Position numbers and translations under genes: made by a program. The notes below the pieces were generated by a model. It was not told where the DNA came from, did not search any database, and saw only the letters and a program-made list of their open reading frames with translations. Below are positions 26,682 through 34,916 of a DNA stretch of 64,000 bases, piece after piece; position 1 is the first letter of the stretch, and each line of letters starts with the position of its first letter. Source of the stretch: Nanobdellota archaeon. GTDB taxonomy: Archaea > Nanobdellota > Nanobdellia > Parvarchaeales > Parvarchaeaceae. The stretch is taken from the NCBI GenBank assembly GCA_021799085.1, contig JAJZBD010000001.1, positions 111,483-175,482 on the forward strand, in the 5' to 3' direction.

Positions 26682-26709
26682 TGCATCTATTATTATAGAT
26701 GCAGTTTTT
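26682..26709 (+). terminator. Hairpin followed by T-run
   Basis: TGCATCTAT (26682-26690) pairs with ATAGATGCA (26695-26703) over a 4-nt loop and is followed by G and six Ts. This would terminate transcription on the plus strand. Archaeal termination depends mostly on the T-run, so the stem may or may not matter. Confidence 0.5.
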
Positions 26710-26759
26710 TATATAATTAATTTTTATCATAAATAATTAGAAAATAACTTAAATTTGAT

Positions 26760-27350
26760 ATGGATTACTACGAAAAAGGAGAAGAGAAATTCGGTTTTAT
26801 TTCTTCTAGGATTTACTCTTTGGGTTCTTCAAAAGCGATGAAGAGTTTCTATTCTTTTATAGCAGATGACATAAAAAAATATAGGCCAAGAAGAATACTT
26901 GACGTCGGAGCAGGCCCTGGGGACCTTGCCCTTCTTTTGAGTAAAATTAAAAAAGCAGAGATATACTGCGTTGATCCGTCTGCTGCAATGAAAAGCATAG
27001 CTGAAAGAAAATTCATCAGAAACAAAATAAAAAACGTAAAATACGGACTTGGGAGCAGCCGTCACATCTCTTTTAGTGAAAAGTTTGATTTAATAGCTAC
27101 AACAATCTCTTTCCATCACTGGAAAGAGAAGAAGAAAAGTATAAAGTACATATTAAAAAAACTAAATAAAAAAGGCATTTTCATAATATACGAATTCTGC
27201 TACGACAGATTAAACGGCATTCAAAAAATGTCAATTGGAAAACACAGCCTTTCTATAAAAGAAGCTGAAAGCTACAGATTCAAAGGATACAAGAAAAACA
27301 TTGAAGTAATAGGCAAAATCATAAAACTATCGTTTACAAAGCTGTCTTAA
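26760..27350 (+). CDS. SAM-dependent class I methyltransferase
   Basis: A 196-residue Rossmann-fold methyltransferase. Motif I is RILDVGAGPGD (46-55), the acidic end of strand 2 is IYCVDPSAAM, motif IV is LIATTISFHHWKEK, and a GIFIIYEF strand follows. It resembles UbiE/Methyltransf_11-type enzymes; the H-H-W after motif IV is common there. The substrate is unknown. It stands alone between a gene-poor stretch and tRNA-Ile. Confidence 0.85.
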   Translation: MDYYEKGEEKFGFISSRIYSLGSSKAMKSFYSFIADDIKKYRPRRILDVGAGPGDLALLLSKIKKAEIYCVDPSAAMKSIAERKFIRNKIKNVKYGLGSSRHISFSEKFDLIATTISFHHWKEKKKSIKYILKKLNKKGIFIIYEFCYDRLNGIQKMSIGKHSLSIKEAESYRFKGYKKNIEVIGKIIKLSFTKLS

Positions 27351-27385
27351 ACATATAAATAATAAATTGGTAAATTATAGTTTAA

Positions 27386-27459
27386 GGTCTGGTAGCTTAG
27401 CCCGGTGGAGCGTTCGACTGATAATCGAAAGGTCGGGAGTCCAAATCTCCCCCAGACCA
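27386..27459 (+). tRNA. tRNA-Ile (GAT)
   Basis: Acceptor GGTCTGG/CCAGACC, discriminator A, anticodon arm TTCGA-CTGATAA-TCGAA with anticodon GAT, T-stem GGGAG/CTCCC. The T-loop reads TCCAAAT, so position 55 is C where nearly all tRNAs have U (pseudouridine). No intron or encoded CCA. Confidence 0.94.
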
Positions 27460-27636
27460 CATTTTATTTTTTGTAATAATTCACAGTCAAACGCTTATAA
27501 GGGAAATTGGAACCCAACAAAAAAAGAAATATGTAAATACAGCGTTTTAAATATCTTTTATTTACTTGAAAAAGTGAAAAATATTTAAATGCAGAAAGCA
27601 TGTTTTTTCTATCTTTTTTAAGTATAAAAACACCGC

Positions 27637-28418
27637 TTAGGACAAAAAAAGAAGATTTTTAATTAAAGCCGTACCAGCCTTTGAGCCAGATCTATACACC
27701 AATCTCAACTGAGCAAACAGGGCAGGGATCTCTAAATTTTCATTAAATGAGATTGATTTCTTAGCATTTTTAGATAACGATGTGTTATTCTCATGTATCC
27801 TATAAAAGGTAAGCTGATTATTGTCAATAAATAAGCTAACCTTGGATATTATAGAGATTAAGGCCATAAATGAATCTGGGCTTGTAATTAAACCAATTAA
27901 CTCTTTGTTATATCCGAGCAAAATATCTTTTCTTAATGCAATGCTGCTCATATTAAATGTGGCACGCTTAATATATGAAAGGCTATGCTTGTAGGGATAC
28001 TCTATAACCTTAAAATCATTTTTATTGCCCAAGCCAATAAACTGGTTTTGCTTCAAATTGATGCCTTTCAGAGAGTTATTATGATAAAAGCCAGTTTCAT
28101 TGCCATTAAACACCCCATATACTCTTTGTAATTTATCTCTGCTAAAAATGTCATCATCATCTAAAAATACAATTATTTTTCCGGACGCCCTATTAACTGA
28201 TATATATATTCCCCGATTTTTCTGTTATCTTCAACAATATTGATTATATTATTCTCTTTTATGTAAGAATCAATATTAGCGTCTTTAAAATTCTTTATGC
28301 ATATTATCTCATAGAAATCTCTATTAAGATCCTGATTTACAGCAGATGCCAATGCTTCCTTTAAGAATTCTTTTCTATTGTAAGCAGTAACTATAACGCT
28401 GATAAACGGATTTTTCAT
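27637..28418 (-). pseudogene. Family 2 glycosyltransferase, frameshifted at a TA run
   Basis: The start (28418, MKNPFISVIVTAYNRKEFLK) is a typical GT2 N-terminus. After residue about 72 the frame is lost and ends at a stop at 28173. The rest continues in another frame to 27637, with the metal-binding cluster VFLDDDDIFSRDK and a C-terminal part containing ALRKDILLGYNKELIG. The break is in a TATATATAT run around 28198-28206; adding one TA unit restores a continuous GEYIYISVNRASGKI reading. The intact protein would have about 260 residues, and would transfer sugar from a nucleotide donor, likely for surface glycans. Either a recent mutation, a sequencing error or slippage-based on/off switching could explain it. 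Confidence 0.85.
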
Positions 28419-28481
28419 ATAAAAACCAAATAAGATATTGTACTATAAAAAGCTTAAATCGATTAAAAAATTAATATTGAA

Positions 28482-29699
28482 ATGAATTTCATAGCGATAG
28501 AAAAAAATACTACAAAAAACATAGAAAAGCAAGGGATAGAAATCGTTGAGAGGAAAGGATTAGGGCATCCGGATTACTTAGCTGATTCAATAGCAGAGAA
28601 ATTCTCAGTAAACCTTTCCAAGTACTACATTGAGCACTTTGGAAAGATACTGCACCATAACGTTGACAAATTAGAGGTTATAGGTGGTGAAACCAGACCT
28701 GCATTCAATGGAGGAAAGATAATAAAGCCGATAACAATCCTTTTTTCTGGAAGAGCTACTGGCGTTGTAAACAATGAACCGGTTCCATTAAAGGAAATCG
28801 CAGAAAGATCTGCAAAGGACTGGATAAAACACAACATAAGATTTTTGGATCCAGAGAAATTAAGATACCTATTTGAAACAAACAATGGTTCAGTTAATCT
28901 TACGGATGCCTTTCAAAGGAACGGCAAACCCGGCTCAAATGATACTTCATTTGCAGTCGGATATTACCCATACAGCGTCCTTGAAAGCTTGGTATTGAAA
29001 ACAGAGAACTATTTGAATTCTACTGAGTTTAAATCAAAATTCCAGTTTTCCGGCGAAGACATAAAGATAATGGGAGTAAGGCTAAAAAACAGGTTGAAAA
29101 TAACAATAGCTATGGCAATGATAGACCGTTTTATTTCATCTGAGCAGGATTATTTCAAGAAGAAAGATGAAGTTGCAGAAGAAGCATTGTCATACATTAA
29201 ACAGCTGAACGAAAAACTTGAAAATGAAAACAATATAAAACAAAAACGTAAGATAGAACTTGCAGTAAACGGGATGGACAAAAAAGGGAGAGGAATAAAT
29301 GGCTGCTATCTTACAGTAACTGGGTTAAGCGCAGAAAGCGGAGATGACGGCGCTGTTGGCAGAGGCAATCGTGTAAACGGACTGATAACTCCAAACAGAA
29401 CGATGACATTAGAAGCTGCAGCCGGTAAAAATCCTGTAAATCATATAGGAAAGATATATAGTCTTTTTTCCTTTGATTTAGCAAAGAAGATATATGATAG
29501 ATTCGGATTGAAAAGCCAGATAAAGATGGTTGGAAGGATAGGCAGTGATTTGAGCAAGCCTTTGGCGTTTTCATTAATTTTGGAAGAGAAAATTGACAAA
29601 GACCAGAAAAAGGACATAATCAATTTTATAAACGAAGAACTGTCAAGTATAAATGAAATCACAAACAAGATAATAGAAGGAAACTTTAACGTTTGCTGA
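28482..29699 (+). CDS. metK: S-adenosylmethionine synthetase, archaeal type
   Basis: Makes SAM from methionine and ATP. The 405-residue protein has the archaeal MAT family start ([20 protein letters not shown]) and the glycine-rich central segments [18 protein letters not shown] and [20 protein letters not shown], plus [15 protein letters not shown]. Length is normal for the archaeal family, which differs from bacterial MetK. The stop (TGA) is 5 nt from the aRF1 ATG, so the two genes are probably co-transcribed. It would supply the methyltransferases, including fibrillarin acting with the C/D sRNA. Confidence 0.96.
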   Translation: MNFIAIEKNTTKNIEKQGIEIVERKGLGHPDYLADSIAEKFSVNLSKYYIEHFGKILHHNVDKLEVIGGETRPAFNGGKIIKPITILFSGRATGVVNNEPVPLKEIAERSAKDWIKHNIRFLDPEKLRYLFETNNGSVNLTDAFQRNGKPGSNDTSFAVGYYPYSVLESLVLKTENYLNSTEFKSKFQFSGEDIKIMGVRLKNRLKITIAMAMIDRFISSEQDYFKKKDEVAEEALSYIKQLNEKLENENNIKQKRKIELAVNGMDKKGRGINGCYLTVTGLSAESGDDGAVGRGNRVNGLITPNRTMTLEAAAGKNPVNHIGKIYSLFSFDLAKKIYDRFGLKSQIKMVGRIGSDLSKPLAFSLILEEKIDKDQKKDIINFINEELSSINEITNKIIEGNFNVC

Positions 29700-29704
29700 T
29701 TTTT

Positions 29705-30787
29705 ATGGATGAATTTGAAATACTCAACCTTATAAACTACCTAGAAAGCATAAAGGGAAGACATACAGAACTGGTGACTGTTTATGTACCGGGAGGTTTC
29801 AACTTAGATTTAATACGTTCACAATTAGCGGATGAAAAAAGCACTGCAACAAACATAAAGGACAGAAATAACAGGAAAAACGTCATAGACGCATTGGAAA
29901 AGATAATGAATGAGCTTAAGCTCATACGAAGCACTCCTGAAAACGGATTGGTCATATTCTGCGGCAATACCTCAGAAAGGGAAGGCGAACCGGACATAAA
30001 GGTATGGGAGATAGTTCCTCCAGTTAAATCAGACATAAGGCTTTACCGCTGCGACCAAAGGTTTATAACGGAGCCTTTAAAGCAGATGTATCACCAGGAA
30101 AACGCATACGGCTTGATAGTCCTGGACTTAAGAGAAGCAACTTTTGGAATACTCGAAGGATCAAGAATAGACGTTCTGAAGCACATTAAATCGCTGGTTC
30201 CTGGAAAATTCTCAAAAGGCGGCCAGTCGGCAATGCGTTTCTCTAGGGAAAGAGAGGGATTGATAAGAGACTTCTACAAGGAGATAGCTGATACAGCAAA
30301 AGACCTATTCTTTAACAAGGAACTTAAAGGGATAATAATCGGCGGACCGGGACCCGCAAAGGATAATTTCATTGAAAGCGGCTATCTTATAACAAACCTT
30401 AAAAACCTGATAAAGGGAGTAAGAAGCATAAGTTACACGGATGAAAGCGGACTGAGGGAATTAGTTGAAAAAAGCAAGGATATACTTGCAAATGAGCGGA
30501 TAACTATAGAAAAAGAGTATGTACAGAAACTACTAAGCAGCATAGCCAGAAACGACAACCTTTCAACATACGGAGAAGAAGCGGTGAGAAAGGAGCTTGA
30601 AAGCGATAATGTAGATATTCTTTTGATTTCTACAGGATTGGAGGAAAGCAAAAGAAATGAGTTCTATTACCTTGGCAAAGGAAAGAATGTTGATGTTGAG
30701 CTAATATCAAAGGATTCCAGCGATGGGCAGCAGCTTTTCAACCTAGGAGGGGTGGCTGCATTTCTTAAACGGCCCTCGAGACAGTGA
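29705..30787 (+). CDS. prf1: Peptide chain release factor aRF1
   Basis: Recognises stop codons and triggers peptide release. I chose the ATG at 29705; an in-frame TTG at 29693 overlaps metK. The protein then has 360 residues. The stop-codon reading domain has the Y-x-C-x3-F motif (YRCDQRF, 114-120), but the normally invariant N-I-K-S loop reads N-I-K-D (50-53). The catalytic G-G-Q is at 172-174 in GKFSKGGQSAMRFSR. The C-terminal domain is short but complete. All three stop codons end genes in this window, so the factor must still read them all. Confidence 0.95.
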   Translation: MDEFEILNLINYLESIKGRHTELVTVYVPGGFNLDLIRSQLADEKSTATNIKDRNNRKNVIDALEKIMNELKLIRSTPENGLVIFCGNTSEREGEPDIKVWEIVPPVKSDIRLYRCDQRFITEPLKQMYHQENAYGLIVLDLREATFGILEGSRIDVLKHIKSLVPGKFSKGGQSAMRFSREREGLIRDFYKEIADTAKDLFFNKELKGIIIGGPGPAKDNFIESGYLITNLKNLIKGVRSISYTDESGLRELVEKSKDILANERITIEKEYVQKLLSSIARNDNLSTYGEEAVRKELESDNVDILLISTGLEESKRNEFYYLGKGKNVDVELISKDSSDGQQLFNLGGVAAFLKRPSRQ

Positions 30788-30827
30788 TGCACAAAAGGAT
30801 TAAATATGTTTAGCTACAGAAAAACTT

Positions 30828-31400
30828 ATGGACCTGACAATAAACGATAGTAAAAGCATAAAAAGAGCTATAAGTGAAACGCTTTCCAAATACCTTGAAC
30901 CAGAAGACAAGGAAAGAGTGTATAATTACCTTCTCATGAAAAATGAGAGAACAGGTAACTTGATACATGCATTGAATGGACTTCTAACAAAAAGCGACTA
31001 TTCGAGAAGAATAAAGGACATAATAGAAAGAATAAATGACGAGCTTTCATCAAAACTTGCGGTAGAAATAAACGCAAAGGACATACACTTAAAAGAAGAT
31101 GAAAATTTTGTATTGTCAGTAAAAATAACGAACAATTTTGACGTACCGTTGGTTTTCGAAATAAAGCTTGAGGATAGAGATAATTTCCTGCCCATAATAT
31201 ATGATAAGATACAGGATTCTTATTTCAATGAATTCTCTGAAGAAAGGATAATAGACAGCGAGGAAACAAAGGAAATAAAATTCAAGATAGGGAGCAACGA
31301 AAAGGCAAAGAAAGGATCTACGCTCCTTTTTCTGGTTATAAAATCAAAGGAGATAGAAGGCTTGAACCTAATATCAAGAATAAAGGTGGAAATTTCTTAA
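30828..31400 (+). CDS. Hypothetical protein, 190 residues
   Basis: The first 90 residues are charged and helical (ISETLSKYLEPEDKERVYNYLL), and the second half looks like a beta-sandwich (ENFVLSVKITNNFDVPLVFEIKLED, then STLLFLVIKSKE), resembling small Ig-like or CARDB-type folds by pattern only. No signal peptide or membrane segment. It follows aRF1 after 40 nt on the same strand. A family could not be named. Confidence 0.7.
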   Translation: MDLTINDSKSIKRAISETLSKYLEPEDKERVYNYLLMKNERTGNLIHALNGLLTKSDYSRRIKDIIERINDELSSKLAVEINAKDIHLKEDENFVLSVKITNNFDVPLVFEIKLEDRDNFLPIIYDKIQDSYFNEFSEERIIDSEETKEIKFKIGSNEKAKKGSTLLFLVIKSKEIEGLNLISRIKVEIS

Positions 31401-31513
31401 GCCTTTTGATTTATGTATTTGTAAAGCCTAGCTTCAAATTTATTTTCATCTTTCCTGCTTTTTCTTACGCTTTTTCTTTTCAAAGCCAATTTTTTCCTTA
31501 AAAGATTTGCCAT
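31397..31513 (-). CDS. Possible 38-residue basic protein
   Basis: An ATG 1 nt after the endA stop opens a 38-residue frame (MANLLRKKLALKRKS...) that is about 40 percent Lys plus Arg, ending KYINQKA. Position and composition suit a very small nucleic acid-binding or ribosomal-type protein translated with endA. It overlaps the end of the plus-strand gene by 4 nt. No family recognised; it may be chance. Confidence 0.4.
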   Translation of the reverse strand: MANLLRKKLALKRKSVRKSRKDENKFEARLYKYINQKA

Positions 31514-31514
31514 A

Positions 31515-32048
31515 TCACATCCTCACCCAATTAACCTCATAATATGTAACTGAACCTTCGTCATCAACTACACCCATGAGGAGTCTTTTTCTTACGCTAT
31601 GAGCTACCCTATTCATTGCCGAAAAATTCAGCAGCGTAAGGCTCTCATGCTCGTCAGAGCAGTAAAGTATCCATTCCGCATGTTCTTTGCCTGGAATGGA
31701 GCCTTTGTTATAAACTCTAAAATCGCCACCATATTTAAATGCTGTCTTTGGCAGATAGCCCATGTTTCTAAGGTCAGTGAAAACCAAGTACCTTATCCAG
31801 AACCTTTTTTGCTTCTTTTTTGCCATTTCCAGTAATTCGTGGAACCTTAATTCCTTTCCTTTTTTGTCGTATATTTTAAGTTCTTTTCTTTCATTCAAAT
31901 AGACTGCCTCTTCTATCGATAATTCGAGCTTTCCATTCACAAATGCCCCAAAACTGCCTTTATTAGAAAGAGTCGAAGCTAAAGCCTGGTCACTTACTAT
32001 GACCTTGCTGCCTACAAAAACTGTTTGTTGTTCTTTGGTTTTTTTCAT
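31515..32048 (-). CDS. endA: tRNA-splicing endonuclease
   Basis: Cuts introns at bulge-helix-bulge sites of pre-tRNA and pre-rRNA. The 177-residue length fits the homotetrameric archaeal type. The C-terminal catalytic domain has VFTDLRNMGYLPKTAFKYGG and the triad Tyr113 (DFRVY), His123 (KEHAEW) and Lys154 (SVRKRLL), all present. The N-terminal domain is also present. Some ARMAN archaea have a longer three-unit enzyme; this one is not of that kind. None of the four tRNAs in the window has an intron. Confidence 0.93.
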   Translation of the reverse strand: MKKTKEQQTVFVGSKVIVSDQALASTLSNKGSFGAFVNGKLELSIEEAVYLNERKELKIYDKKGKELRFHELLEMAKKKQKRFWIRYLVFTDLRNMGYLPKTAFKYGGDFRVYNKGSIPGKEHAEWILYCSDEHESLTLLNFSAMNRVAHSVRKRLLMGVVDDEGSVTYYEVNWVRM

Positions 32049-32109
32049 AGATACTATAAAGAATAGCAGTATATTTATTTATATAAATAGAAACATCTAG
32101 CTTGTAAAC

Positions 32110-32835
32110 ATGGAAATAAAGGAAGGAGATATATACATTTGCAAGGTCAGAAAACTACTACAACACGGTATAATTGTAAGCATAGGAAACGAGGAAAAAG
32201 AGGGGTTTATACACATTTCAGAACTAAGTAAAAGGTGGGTAAGAGACGTAAAGGATGTTGCTAAGGAAGGAGACGTATTGGTCTGCAAGGTAATTACCTT
32301 GGGCCAATCTCCGGAATTATCCATAAAAAGAGTAACAGATAGCGAAAAGAGAGAAGCATTGAGGGAGTGGTCCATAGAGAACAGGCTCATAAAATTGATT
32401 GAGAAATTCTACAAAAAGGACACTAATAAACTGAAAGAACAGATTATAAAAAAATATGGATCCATATTCAATTTCTATGAAGTGCTTTCAAAAAACGGAA
32501 AAGATGAGCTGGATGACCTAAAGTTAAACAAGGAGATAACTGCCGAACTTCTTGATTTCGTTGAAAAAACCAAAAAGAAGGTAATCATAAAAAACCAGCT
32601 TGAGCTAAAAACCTATGAAGAGAATGGGGTGGAAAAGATAAAACAGATACTAAATGAATGCGCAAAAACAAAGGGAGTTTCAATAAAATACATAAAAGCG
32701 CCTGTTTACATGATGACAATAGATCTTGGTGACACGAAAAAGACCTTGAATGAAAATAAAAAACTCCTTGAAATTATCAGCAAAAAAAGCAAGTCATCAA
32801 ATGTTGAGTTCAAATATACAGAAATAAGGCAGTAA
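32110..32835 (+). CDS. eif2a: Translation initiation factor aIF2, alpha subunit
   Basis: Part of the aIF2 trimer that brings initiator Met-tRNA to the small subunit. The 241-residue protein opens with an S1 domain (KEGDIYICKVRKLLQHGIIVSI, GFIHISELSKRWVRD), followed by the helical domain and the C-terminal alpha-beta domain ending in IDLGDTKKTLNENKKLLEII. It is slightly shorter than usual (about 260). It is followed after 2 nt by nop10, a pairing widely seen in archaeal genomes. Confidence 0.95.
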   Translation: MEIKEGDIYICKVRKLLQHGIIVSIGNEEKEGFIHISELSKRWVRDVKDVAKEGDVLVCKVITLGQSPELSIKRVTDSEKREALREWSIENRLIKLIEKFYKKDTNKLKEQIIKKYGSIFNFYEVLSKNGKDELDDLKLNKEITAELLDFVEKTKKKVIIKNQLELKTYEENGVEKIKQILNECAKTKGVSIKYIKAPVYMMTIDLGDTKKTLNENKKLLEIISKKSKSSNVEFKYTEIRQ

Positions 32836-32837
32836 AA

Positions 32838-33014
32838 ATGGAAAGGATAAGGTTCTGCAATAATTGCAGTATGTATACTCTTAAGAAGACCTGCCCGGAA
32901 TGCGGCAAGGAGACTGAAATAAACGCCCCGCAGAAATATTCAAAGGATGAAACTGTTGCCTATTACAGAAGAAAAATAAAGAAGGAGTCATTGGACAGAC
33001 ATGAAAGTAACTAA
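32838..33014 (+). CDS. nop10: H/ACA RNP protein Nop10
   Basis: A 58-residue protein. The N-terminal zinc ribbon C-x2-C...C-x2-C (CNNCSMYTLKKTCPECG) and the tail QKYSKDETVAYYRRKIKKE match Nop10, the small subunit of the pseudouridylation complex with Cbf5, Gar1 and L7Ae. It lies 2 nt after aIF2-alpha and its end overlaps the next gene by 14 nt in another frame, indicating translational coupling. Confidence 0.93.
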   Translation: MERIRFCNNCSMYTLKKTCPECGKETEINAPQKYSKDETVAYYRRKIKKESLDRHESN

Positions 33015-34161
33015 TGTAAAATCCGTTTATTACGAGATAGTAAAACACAAAAACGAAATTAAACAGATAGTGGAATACGTCAAGAAAGGCGATATAAACG
33101 GATTTACACCACCGTCTGCACTTGTCGGAGAATACAACTATCCGAATGTATCTGTGGGGGTAATTTTCACGGAAGATAATAAAGCACAGATATACGATGC
33201 ACCAAAATTATGGGCTGCTAACAACTTTAAGGTAGAGGATGTTTTTTCACTTAGAACAAAACTTATAAACGCATCTAAAAACTTCAATGTAAACAATATC
33301 GATTTAGAGGAATTAGAAAGGATAAGACTGGCAGTGATATCCTCCAATGAGCTCAGCGTAGATTTAAAGGTATCCAGTGTAAATTTACCAAAGATAGACA
33401 ACAAGGACTTTTATCAGCACGGAATAAAAACCAAGCTGGAGAAATTCAAAATAAACGACAATTTCAAGATAGACCAGAGAATAGAAAAAATCTACTATGA
33501 CAAGGACATGAAAGCGCAGGAGGGAATAAAATTTCTTTACAATTCAAGAATAGATGAAAACAAGATAAGCAAGATACTAAGTGTAGGTGCGATGGGCGTA
33601 AAAAGAAAACTTGTTCCAACAAAATGGTCCATAACGGCAGTTGATGATTCCATTGGAAAAGAGGAAATCGAAAAGATTAAAGAATTCAAAAAGGGTGAGG
33701 ATTACAAGATACAAACAGGGCAGTTCCTTGGAAACCGATTTACATTTCTGTTCCTAAAAGGCCCATGGTCATTTGAGCTTCTTGAAACCTGGAATAGGGA
33801 TGCAAACAACGTTTTAATGGGCAGCGGAGACTATGAATTTTATAATGGAAGAAAGGAATATGTAAAGAACACTGCAGGAGCATACTATGCCATAAGGCTT
33901 GCGGTTCTTGAGAAGCTTCTGCAATTGAAAGAGCAGTATTCCGTACTCGTTATAAGAGAGATATTGCCAGAGTACTTTGTTCCTCTAGGTGTTTGGGTTG
34001 TAAGAGAAGGCGCGAGAAAGGCCTTAGAAGGTGAAAGCATTTCCGCTCAAGACATGCAAACTGCTTTAATGATTGCTAAATCCAAGATTCTGTTCCCCGC
34101 AAACCTAGAAAGAAGGAGCAAACTTATAACTATGCTTAAAACACAGACTACTTTAATCTAA
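33001..34161 (+). CDS. nreA: NreA-type DNA repair protein
   Basis: Archaeal Nre proteins act in repair of DNA damage and can bind PCNA. The 386-residue protein has the family core FTPPSALVGEYNYPNVSVGVI near 35-55, then a long conserved part with GFLYNSR-like and KWSITAVDDSIG segments and MGSGDYEFYNGRKEYVK. The N-terminal Cys cluster seen in many Nre proteins is missing here, so the protein starts later than usual. The C-terminus ends QTTLI, which resembles the first half of a PCNA-interacting box (Q-x2-L) without the aromatic pair. The start overlaps nop10. Confidence 0.87.
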   Translation: MKVTNVKSVYYEIVKHKNEIKQIVEYVKKGDINGFTPPSALVGEYNYPNVSVGVIFTEDNKAQIYDAPKLWAANNFKVEDVFSLRTKLINASKNFNVNNIDLEELERIRLAVISSNELSVDLKVSSVNLPKIDNKDFYQHGIKTKLEKFKINDNFKIDQRIEKIYYDKDMKAQEGIKFLYNSRIDENKISKILSVGAMGVKRKLVPTKWSITAVDDSIGKEEIEKIKEFKKGEDYKIQTGQFLGNRFTFLFLKGPWSFELLETWNRDANNVLMGSGDYEFYNGRKEYVKNTAGAYYAIRLAVLEKLLQLKEQYSVLVIREILPEYFVPLGVWVVREGARKALEGESISAQDMQTALMIAKSKILFPANLERRSKLITMLKTQTTLI

Positions 34162-34877
34162 GCTATTAGCTTAAAATGAATAAGTATCCTATTCAGGGTT
34201 ATTGATGTTACAAAGGTTATTATAAGATAGGCCCAATACCAGTTGAGCTCGTTTCCGATTAAAGGCAGACTGAATGGAAGCTTTGTAATTATAAATGTAT
34301 CCGGTATAAACTCCACCTTTGACGAATTAAGGTTTATTGTCTGAACCTTTGATTTGCCCACTAATGAAAAGGAATTATTATATACCTTACCGCTTGTTGA
34401 CAGGAAAAGAGTACACGTTCCGCTTTTTGTTACATTTGCAGTCATTTTAAGCGAGGTGTCATTTGAGAATATTGAAATGTTGTTGTGGCCGTTGAATGTT
34501 ATACAATTGTTCGCAGAGAAAAGTGTTCCGTTTATGTTTCCGGAGAATGTTGCAGCGATTGGTGAGCCGAGAGCTACTGGGACATAACTAAAGTATGAAG
34601 ACATTAAAAGGAAAACTATTAAAAATGGAACAAAAGTTATGAACGTCGGTTTCATTGACTGCTTCATTATCTTTGAATTTTCAGCCATCAACTCACTGTA
34701 AGTAGGTTTGAACTCGGGGTGATCAGGCTTCATCCCCTTCATCTTTTTCTGCAGCTCTTTTATTTTTGCCTTGCTTGTTCTAACCATCTCATGATCCACT
34801 ATGAAAAGATATGCTATTTGACCAGAAGCTCCTACTGCTATCGATATCAATATTACGGCAATAACGTCTATATTCAT
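34158..34877 (-). CDS. EMC3/TMCO1-like membrane protein (DUF106)
   Basis: A 239-residue protein of the archaeal Oxa1-superfamily group. It has an N-terminal membrane segment (about 5-25), a cytoplasmic charged helical hairpin (KIKELQKKMKGMKPDHPEF), a second hydrophobic segment (about 77-97), an extracytoplasmic insert rich in Asn and Thr (about 105-200) and a C-terminal membrane segment (WYWAYLIITFVTSITL). Such proteins help insert membrane proteins. It lies 39 nt after secY on the same strand, its common position in archaea. The large external insert is longer than I expect for the family. Confidence 0.85.
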   Translation of the reverse strand: MNIDVIAVILISIAVGASGQIAYLFIVDHEMVRTSKAKIKELQKKMKGMKPDHPEFKPTYSELMAENSKIMKQSMKPTFITFVPFLIVFLLMSSYFSYVPVALGSPIAATFSGNINGTLFSANNCITFNGHNNISIFSNDTSLKMTANVTKSGTCTLFLSTSGKVYNNSFSLVGKSKVQTINLNSSKVEFIPDTFIITKLPFSLPLIGNELNWYWAYLIITFVTSITLNRILIHFKLIA

Positions 34878-34916
34878 ATTCTTTAATCTATTTTCTTATA
34901 GTAAATAAACTTATCT

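Larger units (their letters stand above)
26336..26759. other. Gene-poor AT-rich stretch with hairpins
   Basis: This 424-nt region between the broken homing endonuclease and the methyltransferase has no convincing gene. It holds an 8-bp hairpin ATTGCAGG/CCTGCAAT at 26517-26535, an 11-bp inverted repeat at 26552-26603 around a G-rich loop, a possible 26-residue hydrophobic reading frame and a terminator-like hairpin (both listed separately). It may be the scar of a lost element. Confidence 0.5.

Noticed and set aside
29693..30787. Stop-codon reassignment suggested by the N-I-K-D motif
   Set aside because: TAA, TAG and TGA all terminate conserved genes at the expected protein ends (for example TAG at 20344-20346 and TGA at 29697-29699).
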